Virus record (IMG/VR): IMGVR_UViG_3300018421_000183
Location: 1 to 25,682 of that record
Length of the DNA: 25,682 nt
Source of the DNA: a virus
Direction: 5' to 3' (one strand)
Shown piece after piece: positions 15,443-24,800 of the stretch. A program made the position numbers and the translations under genes. Numbering within the stretch: the first letter of the stretch is position 1; each line of letters begins with the position of its first letter. The notes below the pieces were generated by a model. It was given only the letters and a program-made list of their open reading frames with translations, searched no databases and was not told the DNA's origin.

Positions 15443-17302
15443 ATGGCAAGAACAGTCCCAGGAAGCGGCGCTCAAATATCTCCAGTATTCAACAGCACTT
15501 ACGGTGTCCGTGAGGTGTATGTTGTTGATGGTGGGTCTGGATATGATGCCAATGACCCACCACAACTTACTATTGGTAACTGTGGTACACCTCTTCGTGA
15601 TGCTGTTCTCAGACCAATCATCAATACTGCAGGAGAGATTCAAGCAGTAGAAGTTCTTGATCCTGGCGAAGGATATAGTCCACTTCGTCTTGTAATCAAT
15701 AGTACCGATACGGGTGCTTTTGGTGCTGGCGGTCAAGTCTTTTTGAATGAAACTGGTGGTGTTGACTACATCCAGTTGACCAGAAATGGTGATAACTATT
15801 TCGGTGGTACTACTGCATCGATTGTCGGTGGTGGCGGTGCTGGAGCTGAACTGGTGCCCGTTACTGGTTTTGTGACTGGTCTGTCTCTCGAAAATGTCGG
15901 TCGTAACTACACTAGATCCGATATTGCTCTTGTTATCGCTGGTGGCGGTGGTGAAGGTGCAACAGGTATCTGTGAGGTAAACGAGTTTGGTCAGGTTGAG
16001 AATATCAACATCAGCAACCCTGGTGAGTTCTTTGAGACTCCTCCTATCATTCAGTTGATTGGTGGTGGTGGATCTGGTGCAACTGCTGAGGCAGTTGTCA
16101 ATCTTGGTAGGATTGAACAAATCAACATCACAAATCCTGGTGGCGGATATACCTCTCCTCCCCAAGTTATCTTCACAAGAAATACAAACCTTGTTAGAAC
16201 TGCGAGAAATAGACAGTCTCTGAACTCGGTTCTGTATAACATTACAGGTCTTACTTCGGACGTTGGTGTCTCTGACACCACAATCAACGTTGAAACCACT
16301 GCAGCATTCCCTGGTTCTGGTAAGGCACAGATCGGTAAAGAGATCTTCCGTTATACATCAAAGACTGCTACGCAGTTCAAGGGTATTACAAGAGGCATCA
16401 ACTTCAAGTATGACCAAAAAGTTATCCTTGATGCTCTGCAGAATGATCCCAACACGGGAATAACTGGATATCAGTTTGCCATTAACGATCGTGTTCGTCG
16501 TGTTCAGGAATCGGCAGATAACAAGATCGCTATTGTTTATGACTGGAGACCTGAGACCAGAGAACTGTATCTGGTGTTTGAGGTTGACGAACTGGCATTT
16601 ATTGATGCTGGCAAATCCCAAGCAGAGACAAAGATCATCACATTCATTGCTGGTGTTGCTGGTTCTTCTGGAACTGGTGTAGAACCTCACGTAGTCCTGG
16701 ATTCCCCTGGTGATGAGATTGTTTTGTTTACATCTCCACTTTCAGTCAGACCTGATAGTAGGTTTGAGGATGACGATGAACTAGAGGGTGCTGGTGATGG
16801 CATCATCGATATCATCAACACAGGCACCGACTTTGAATATGAAGTAAGTCTTGATGGTGGTATTGCTTCATCTAAATATGGTATTGAGGAAACTGTTGGT
16901 GGACAAAATACCACACTTCTTCAGATTGGTGATCGTGTGTTTGATGGTAGTCAATCACCTCTAGTTGCAACAGTCCAAGGTGCAGGTGCACTTGGAGACG
17001 GCGAAGCTCACTCCGCCGACATCAGAATGATCATCAAAGATTGGAATGGTATCACACAGTTCTTAGTTGGTGAGACTATTCAATCTTCTGTTTCTGGTGT
17101 TAGTGCAACTCTGGATTCTGTGGATTATTCGCCAACAGGATACGGCACAGGATATGTGCAACTTAATCTATCCGCTCCCGTCAATAATGGTGCGAACTAT
17201 AAGTTCGATCCAACTGATGCTATTTCTGGTGGTAGCTCAAGTGCGTCGGGTAATCTCTGGGAGGTCTATTACGATTACCTCCTGAGAAACGAACCAGAAT
17301 AA
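15443..17302 (+). CDS. Glycine-rich PGxGY repeat virion protein (baseplate-associated)
   Basis: 619 residues, ATG 3 nt after the TGA of the preceding gene, no clear ribosome site. Residues about 20-250 contain five or more PGxGY-like units (GGSGY, LDPGEGY, NVGRNY, SNPGEFF, TNPGGGY), each followed by P-x-x-x-(I/V) and a GGGGxGA turn. A segment near 16317-16402 reads IGKEIFRYTSKTATQFKGITRG, a small module also found at 25160-25290 in the DUF4815-type gene. The C-terminal part has a DRVRRVQESADNKIAIVYDW stretch, acidic linkers and one weak G-x-x-SG-x-S-A unit (17071-17112). No known enzyme motif is seen. Its place directly before gp8 suggests a wedge-associated or fibre-attachment protein; it may belong to an unnamed family common to marine T4-like phages. 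Confidence 0.75.
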   Translation: MARTVPGSGAQISPVFNSTYGVREVYVVDGGSGYDANDPPQLTIGNCGTPLRDAVLRPIINTAGEIQAVEVLDPGEGYSPLRLVINSTDTGAFGAGGQVFLNETGGVDYIQLTRNGDNYFGGTTASIVGGGGAGAELVPVTGFVTGLSLENVGRNYTRSDIALVIAGGGGEGATGICEVNEFGQVENINISNPGEFFETPPIIQLIGGGGSGATAEAVVNLGRIEQINITNPGGGYTSPPQVIFTRNTNLVRTARNRQSLNSVLYNITGLTSDVGVSDTTINVETTAAFPGSGKAQIGKEIFRYTSKTATQFKGITRGINFKYDQKVILDALQNDPNTGITGYQFAINDRVRRVQESADNKIAIVYDWRPETRELYLVFEVDELAFIDAGKSQAETKIITFIAGVAGSSGTGVEPHVVLDSPGDEIVLFTSPLSVRPDSRFEDDDELEGAGDGIIDIINTGTDFEYEVSLDGGIASSKYGIEETVGGQNTTLLQIGDRVFDGSQSPLVATVQGAGALGDGEAHSADIRMIIKDWNGITQFLVGETIQSSVSGVSATLDSVDYSPTGYGTGYVQLNLSAPVNNGANYKFDPTDAISGGSSSASGNLWEVYYDYLLRNEPE

Positions 17303-17304
17303 CC

Positions 17305-17312
17305 TATAAATA
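17305..17312 (+). promoter_or_regulatory. T4-type late promoter (perfect TATAAATA) before the gp8-like gene
   Basis: An exact match to the T4 late -10 element lies 2 nt after the stop of the upstream gene and 22 nt before the gp8-like ATG. This element is read by gp55 with gp33/gp45 in T4, and marine T4-like phages carry gp55. It is the only perfect copy I noticed at a junction in the window. Confidence 0.6.
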
Positions 17313-17314
17313 AA

Positions 17315-17322
17315 GGGAAGGG
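17315..17322 (+). promoter_or_regulatory. Purine-rich ribosome binding site of the gp8-like gene
   Basis: GGGAAGGG lies 12 nt before ATG 17335. It is the strongest Shine-Dalgarno-like string at any start in the window, but its spacing is long. If transcription starts 5-7 nt after the TATAAATA element, the leader would keep only the 3' half of it. Confidence 0.45.
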
Positions 17323-17334
17323 TAAAACAGCATA

Positions 17335-18870
17335 ATGGCGTTACTTACTGACCAGTTTAGGATTTTTACTGCTAACAAGTTCATCAAGGCGTTGGAGGGA
17401 CCTGATCCCATCCAATCTGACATTGATGCTGGGGCAAGTAGAGACCGTCTGTACGTTTTCATTGGTCGTCCACAATCGTGGGACAATGAAAATAATCCAC
17501 CGACACCTATTGACTCTTTCCAAGAGTTTTCGGATGTCTTTGATGACATGATTTCGCTCAAGCGTGTGCTTGCGAATGACGTTATCCAAGTTATCCGTCG
17601 TGTGGACTGGACACCTCCCGAACAAACCACTGGTGGTTTGGGTTATGTCTATGACATGTATCGTCATGACTACAGTTCTACCAAGACTGCATCTTCTGGT
17701 GCTACCAAACTGTATGACGCCGACTTCTACGTGGTTAACTCCTCGTATCAGGTCTATAAGTGCATCTACAACGGAACATCCCCTTCTGATCCGAACGGTA
17801 AGCCCTCGACTGTTGAACCGACTGGTACTTCTACATCTGTTATTACTACCTCTGACGGTTATCGTTGGAAGTATATGTACACCATCCCTGTGGGACAGGT
17901 GCTGAAGTTCTTCTCTGGCGAATATATGCCAGTGTTGAGTGACGTTGCTGTGCAGTCCGATGCTATCGGTGGAGAAATCGACACCGTTGTTATTCAGGCA
18001 TCTGGTGCTGGTTACAACAATGGTACATACGAGAACGTCCCCATCAAGGGTGACGGTACTGGTGGTCGTGTATCGCTGGTTGTTGATGGTGGTAAGGTCG
18101 TTTCTGCAACTGTAACCTCTGGTGGTTCTGGTTACACATTCGGTAAAGTCATCATTGACGAAGTGAACGGTATTGGTGCTGGTGCTGGTGCTGGTGCAAC
18201 TATCGACGTTATTATTCCCCCTGTTGGCGGTCACGGTGCTACACCTCCTGTCGAACTGGGTGGTTTCCGAGTAATGATCAACACGAAGTTCACTTATGCT
18301 GAAGGTAGCGGTGACTTCCCAACTGATAACGACTATCGTCGTATTGGTCTGGTGATCAACCCAAAGAGATTCGGTACTGCTGAACTGGTATCCGATCTCA
18401 CCCTATCTGGAACGTATGCATCTATCTTCCCTGCATCGTTTACAGGTCAGTTCCAAACTGATGAAATCATCACACAATCTCGTACTGTTGGTGGTCAGCA
18501 AGTGACTGCTCGTGGACGAGTCATCTCCTGGAACTCCACAACCAAAGTTTTGAAGTATTACCAGAACAGAGTTGACGGTGTGTTCCCTGAAATCACAGGT
18601 AACCTCGTTGAGTTTGAAGGTGGTAACGCAATCGTTGGTGCAACATCTGGTACCTCTGGTGACCCAGATATTAACTTCCCGATTGTCGCAGGTGCATCAA
18701 CTCGTGTTATTAACAACACAGAATATGACCTGGGTATGTCATTCACAAACGGATATGCATCTCCCGAGATCCAACCGAACTCTGGCGATGTCATCTACAT
18801 AGATAACAGGAGTGCGATTTCTCGCGCTGGTGACCAAATCGAAGATATCAAAATCGTAATCGAGTTCTAA
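17335..18870 (+). CDS. 8: Baseplate wedge protein gp8, enlarged
   Basis: 511 residues against 334 in T4 gp8. The N-terminus aligns by eye: TANKFIKALE / TSKFRTEKML, then DRLYVFIGRPQSWDNENN / NTIFITFGRSEPWSSNEN, then R-R-V-D-W / P-R-R-D-W. DGYRWKYMYTIP matches DGYVWEYLFEIP, and SGDVIYIDNRSAI...DQIEDIKIVIEF matches SGEMIYMENRPPI...DQTEEINILFTF at the C-terminus. The extra length comes from a glycine-rich insert (about 220-300, PGxGY type, shared with the giant) and a second beta-rich insert (about 350-460) holding a VGATSGTSG unit. In T4 gp8 is a dimer in each wedge, next to gp6, gp7 and gp10; the inserts may hold extra decorations. It has its own late promoter and ribosome site, and ends one base before the next ATG. 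Confidence 0.9.
   Translation: MALLTDQFRIFTANKFIKALEGPDPIQSDIDAGASRDRLYVFIGRPQSWDNENNPPTPIDSFQEFSDVFDDMISLKRVLANDVIQVIRRVDWTPPEQTTGGLGYVYDMYRHDYSSTKTASSGATKLYDADFYVVNSSYQVYKCIYNGTSPSDPNGKPSTVEPTGTSTSVITTSDGYRWKYMYTIPVGQVLKFFSGEYMPVLSDVAVQSDAIGGEIDTVVIQASGAGYNNGTYENVPIKGDGTGGRVSLVVDGGKVVSATVTSGGSGYTFGKVIIDEVNGIGAGAGAGATIDVIIPPVGGHGATPPVELGGFRVMINTKFTYAEGSGDFPTDNDYRRIGLVINPKRFGTAELVSDLTLSGTYASIFPASFTGQFQTDEIITQSRTVGGQQVTARGRVISWNSTTKVLKYYQNRVDGVFPEITGNLVEFEGGNAIVGATSGTSGDPDINFPIVAGASTRVINNTEYDLGMSFTNGYASPEIQPNSGDVIYIDNRSAISRAGDQIEDIKIVIEF
17998..18231 (+). repeat. PGxGY-type glycine-rich insert in gp8
   Basis: Two units (SGAGYNNGTYENV and SGGSGYTFGKVII) with a GDGTGG turn and a G-A-G-A-G-A-G-A run lie between the conserved N-terminal and C-terminal gp8 parts. 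The block corresponds to 1578-1844 of the giant: GTYENVPIKGDGTGG against GTYDQVPINGDGEGG, ending IDVIIPPVGG against LNVIIPDEGT. It is absent from T4 gp8. Confidence 0.75.
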
Positions 18871-18871
18871 A

Positions 18872-21800
18872 ATGCCCCAGAATACTAATCTGAACATTAG
18901 TCCTTATTTTGACGACTTCGATAAGGACAAAAACTTTTACAGAGTTCTCTTTAGACCAGGATTCCCCATCCAGGCTAGGGAACTTACCTCGATGCAGACT
19001 ATTCTGCAGAACCAAATCGAGTCCATGGGACAACACTTCTTCAAAGAAGGTGCCATGGTCATTCCTGGTCAGATTGGTTACGACCTGAATGTTAAAGCAG
19101 TTATCCTGCAACAGAACTTCCTGGGGGTTGACGTTGAGAACTACCGTGAGCAGCTACACGGACAACTGATTACTGGCGTCACATCTGGTGTTAAGGCAAA
19201 GGTTCTATACTCTATTCCTGCTCCAGAATCTGATAGAGGATATATCACACTGTACGTTAAGTACGTTGATTCTGGCGACACCGTTTCCGCAGTAGATGTT
19301 AAAGAGTTTATTGATAACGAACAACTCTACGCTGAGAACGAGATTACCTTTGGATCAACCCTGATTGAGGTTTCTTCTCCGTTTGCACAACTTCTTCCCG
19401 CCGATTCGACTGCAACTGGTTCTGTTGCATACATCAATGCGGGTGTGTATTTCATCAGAGGTTACTTTGTAGACGTGGAGTCTGCATACCTGCTTCTGGA
19501 TCAATACACCAACAACCCATCCTACCGTGTTGGTCTTGAGGTTAGCGAGTCGATCATCACTCCTGAGGATGACCCCTCACTGAACGATAATGCTGCTGGT
19601 TCTTCTAACTATTCTGCTCCTGGTGGACACAGATTCCGTATTAGAACTACCCTCACCAAGAAAGCAATCAATGATGACACTGATAAGAACTTCATTGAAC
19701 TGCTGAGAATCAACAACAGTAAGATTGAGCAGGTCGTTAATAAGACTGCATATTCTGAACTTGAACGTTCGATGGCACGTCGTACGTTTGAAGAGAGTGG
19801 TGACTACGTTGTAGATACGTTTGACGTTACTGCTCGTGAGCACCTTGATGACTTCTTCAATAACGGTGTTTACAGAACTGGTGAAGTATCCCCCGATGGC
19901 GTCAGTGCTTCTGATGAGTATCTTGCTATTGAGGTTGGTCCTGGTAGAGCATATGTTAGAGGTTATAGAACTGAGTTTCTAACTTCTCAGTATGCTTCTG
20001 TTCCCAAACCCAGAACATTCAAAACCAGAGAGAACGGTATTATCTCGTTTGAACTCGGTAACTTTGTCGAAGTCTATGACGTTTACGGCAATCCACAAAT
20101 CAGTGGTGATGGTGTTAACGATGCATATCAAGTCATCGAACTCCGTGACAACTGGTTGATCGCACCCAACGACACAACCGATTATTCTACTTACACTGGA
20201 TCTTCCCAGGGTAACATGATCGGTAAGGCTCGTGTTGTCCAAATGAAGTATGTGAAGTCCGATACCACACTTGGTACAGACTTCCACAACCTCTACATGA
20301 TGGACATTCAAATGTTCACCGTGATGAACTTCAAAGCAAATGTCATTCTGCAAGCAGGTGATGTTATTGAAGGGCGCACTTCTGGTGCCAGAGCGTATGT
20401 CTATGAAGGTGCAACATCGGGTCAGAACCGTAAGTATGTGACACTCTATCAAGTGTCTGGCACATTCACAAATGGTGAGGTTGTCACAAGAGACGGTCGT
20501 GTAGTTGGTGAGATTGATGCTGTCTTCAGTTATCAGTTCCAAGACACCAGATCCATGGTTGGTAGAAATCAGGGTTCTGCAATCGTCTTTGGTTGTAACG
20601 TCAGTCTGAAAGATCAATATGCAATCGACTGCTATAACGTCGATGTTGATCAAACAACGAATCAACTCCTTTATGGTTATGGTTCTAACTTTGGAACAGA
20701 ACTCCGCCCTGGAGAAGTTCTCCGTGTAACTGGTACATCTCTGAAGGGTGAAAACACTCTCCGTATTAAGAGAGTTGACCCAACGGCGATTGATGCTACA
20801 GAGCAGAACTCTGCAACCTCAGTTACCTCTGATTATATCTTTGACTATGCCAATCAAACGGCAGTTCTTGATACGGCTCTGACTAAGGGCACCATCCCTG
20901 ACGGCGAATATGCTCAGGGTGTGGTCATTCGTATGAGACCGTATCTGCAGATGAAATCGTATCAGAACGGTGAACTCAGCATTGACTTGCCGTATCGTTC
21001 GATGCGTTCTCTGGACGACGAATCCTTCTTCGTTTACAGATCATTTATCAACAAAGTTGTAAGTAACGGTGATATTACCATTACACTTCCCGAGTCCGAA
21101 GCATTCGGTTCTCTGGATGAAGGTGACTTCACTCTTACTGTTGCTGCTCAATCTGGGTCCTCCTATACAGTTGGACAGAACCTTGACCTGGAAACCGAAA
21201 ATGATGAAGAGAATCTGACTGTCAGTTTCGGTGCTGAGAGACAGTCAATCACTATTCAAGGTCTGTCGGGGGTTACTTCGGTTCACCTGAATGCATTAGT
21301 CTCTAAAAATACCGTTTCTAGAAAGATCAAGACTGCATCTAAGATGCGTGTCATGAAGGTTATCAAGACCAATCAACAGAACGATACTCTGAAGTTCGGT
21401 CTTGCTTACGGTAATCTGTATGGTACCCGTATTGAGGATCGTGAGATCTCAATGGGTCTGAACGATGTCTACAAGATTCATGCAGTATATGAGTCTGAGA
21501 CTGATCAAGATGCTCAGATTCCTTATGTAGTCCTCGACTCTGCAACATTTTTTGATGTTGGTTCTGTTGTTGTTGGTCGTACCTCTGGTGCTAGAGCACG
21601 AGTTGTGTCGTTCGTCAACTCTACCCTCCGTCTTTATAACGTATCGCTGAACAATGTTCCGTTTATTCCTGGTGAGATTATTGACGGTTTTGATGATGAT
21701 GGTATTGCACTGACTGCACTCATCGATGACGCTGATGGATCTGTCATCCTTGGTGCTAGAAATATCACATCTTCGTTCATTCTGGATCCTCAGCAAGGTT

Positions 21801-24800
21801 CGCACTTTACTGACGTTTCCAAACTGATCCGCGAACCCAATATCACTGCACCCACAAGAAAACTAATCATCATCTTTGATTACTTCTTGCATGAGCAGAC
21901 TGGTGATTACTTCTCGGCACAATCTTATACAGGCATTCCTTTCAAGGAAATCCCCAACTACAAACTTGACGGTAGCATCAACTTCCTGGTTGACCAGATT
22001 GACTTCCGTCCCGCAGTTGGTGAGCAAGCAGAAGGTTCGGGCACTGTAGGCAATCCCTATTATGTGAACTGTACCTCTCTTGACTTCGACTCTCGTGTAT
22101 TCTCCACACAAAATAATGCTGCTGGTGGATCCACAATCTTCGATATCATGCGTGTAGAGACAGCATTCCGTGCTGACTACTCCTGGTATCAACCTAGAGT
22201 TGACCACATCTATCTGGGTCACAACAATAATATCATCGTTGCTCAGGGCAAACCTGGGGAAGATCTTCTCCCTCCCGACAAGGTTGAGAATGCCATGTTG
22301 CTTGCAACTATGGAACTCAAACCATATGTCTACAATCCTGAGCGTGACGTAATCATCAGCCCTGAGCAGATTCGTCGCTTCACAATGAAGGACATTGGTG
22401 ACCTTGAGGCACGTCTTGCACAAGTTGAATACTATACCTCACTGTCTCTGCTTGAAGTACAAGCAGATAATACCAAGTCCTATGATGCTAACGGTCTTGA
22501 TAGATTCAAGAACGGTTATGTTGTGGACGACTTCACCGACCACACAGTTGGTGATGTTCTGAGTCCTGACTATAAGTGTTCCTTGGACTTCAGAGAAGGC
22601 ATTCTCCGTCCGTCCCACTATACAACTAACGTTGCTCTTGAGTGGAATGAGACTTCTTCCAGCAACGTTATCAAACACGAAGCAAACGTTCTCACACTTC
22701 CATACACTGAAGAAGTTGTTGTTGAACAACCATACGCTTCCCGTCAAGAGAACGTTAACCCGTTCAACGTGTTCACCTTTATTGGTCGTATCGACCTCCT
22801 GCCGTCTTCTGACGACTGGATCGACACCAAGCGTCTGCCTGCAAGAGTTGAGAACGTCGAAGGTGACTTCTCTGCAGTTGCTAGAGACCTGAACATTGAC
22901 CAGAATGGTTTTGCTCCTATTCAGTGGGGTTCTTGGCAGACTAACTGGACTGGTGAAACACTTCAATCTAGAAATAGATTCCTGTCCAGATCTGGTAGAT
23001 ATGGTGTTGGTCGTCAGTTGGGTCGTGCTGGTCACGGTCAGCGTCGTCAAGGTCTCTTCTACCTGCACGAGCGTCGTACCTATCGTGTTGTTAACAACCA
23101 AACACGTCAAGGTGTGAGAACTCGTGTTGTCCCCCGTGTTGACCGCAAGTCTCTGGGTGACAGCATTCTGTCTCAGACAGCAATCCCCTGGATCCGTTCC
23201 AGAAACGTGGGTTACAAGGTTTCCCGTATGAAACCCAATACTCGTTTCTATGCATTCTTCGACAACGTGAATGTAAACAACTACATGATGCCGAAGATCA
23301 TCGAGTTGGTGAAGAACTCTTCTGCAGACCCCAATACAAACGAAACACCGTTTGTTGTTGGTGAGACTGTCATTGGTTCTACATCTGGTTGCCGTTTGAA
23401 AGTTGCCAACCCGAATGATGGTGGTCAGTTCAACCCATACACAGGTACCGCTAGTGCTCTGCCTGAGTCTTATGCATCACAAACGGACATCCTGAACATT
23501 GACATTGATGCTCTAGCAGAAACCAAGAACCCTGACTACTATGGCAACATTTCTGTTGGTGAGGTTCTTGTTGGACAAACCTCTGGCGCTCGTGCGGTAG
23601 TCAAGGATCGTCGTTTGATCTCCAATAATGTTGGAGAGGTTGCTGGTACTCTGTTCATTCCAAACCCGAATGAAGATGCAAACCCTCGTTTTGCAACAGG
23701 TACTCGTACTTTCCGCTTTACAACGAATGCAGACAACAGCAAACTGCCTGGCACCGTTGACTCTTCTGCTGAAACTACTTACGAAGCAAGAGGTGTTCTG
23801 AACACTGTTCAAGAAAATATCTTGGCAGTTCGTAACGCCGAGATTGTTCGTGACAACGTTTCGAGTACAAGAAACGTCATCTCTACAAGAACTGAGACAC
23901 GTCAGATTGGTTGGTATGACCCTCTGGCACAGTCCTTCATCCTCGACGAAGAGGGTGGTATGTTCTTGAACTCGGTTGATATTTTCTTTGCAACTAAGGA
24001 CTCGAACATTCCAATCTCCATGCAGATTCGTACCATGGAGAATGGTTATCCGACTGGCATTATTCTGCCGTTCTCGGATATTACACTCAATCCTTCTCAG
24101 GTAGAAACATCTGAAAACGCTGCTATTGCAACTAAGTTCACATTCCGTGCACCTGTTTACATCAAGCAGTCTACAGAATACTGTTTCGTTCTGCTGTCTG
24201 ACTCCAACGAATATAAGGTCTGGATCTCCAGAATGGGTGACGTTGATGTCTCTGGCACAAGAACGATCTCTGAACAACCGTATGCTGGTGTTCTGTTCAA
24301 GTCGCAGAACGCATCTACTTGGACCGCTGACCAGTATGAAGACCTGAAGTTCCGCATCAACCGCTGTATCTTTGGACCGACATCTGGTACTGCAGTCTTC
24401 AATAACTGCACACTGGGTAGAGGTAACGGTGGTGTTCATAATCTGATTGAGAACCCGATTCAAACTCTGAAACCCAAACAGGTTATTGATCTTCCCGTTG
24501 GATTTGCAGAAACATTCACCGTTGGTGCTCGTTTGATTCAGGATCCTTCTAATGCAGAAGGTACCATTGTTGAGTTCGATACAACTGGTTCTATTCCTAG
24601 ACTCACACTGAACGACCTTGAAGGAACGTTCGCAACTGGTTTCCTCCAGCAAGGCGGCGGTATCTTTAACGTCTTCAAATCTTCTCAATCGTTGGTAACG
24701 ATCACAACTTCCGTAGTCCAGAATGGTGCATTCCAAGTTGGACAAGTCATCACAAATGGTGGTGATGCTGAGGCAACTGTTGTCTCCTTCGACGAAGGTA

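Noticed and set aside
15437-15446. Late promoter GATAAATG at the fibre/PGxGY junction
   Set aside because: Two mismatches to TATAAATA, and it overlaps the ATG itself, leaving no room for a leader.
15119-16165. 348-codon open frame on the - strand across a gene junction
   Set aside because: It covers the coding strands of the cupredoxin domain and the PGxGY repeats; Ser/Thr/Cys-rich shadow sequence with no domain.
23513-24745. 410-codon open frame on the - strand
   Set aside because: Fully antisense to well-conserved blocks of the DUF4815-type protein (DPLAQSF... region); no independent motif.
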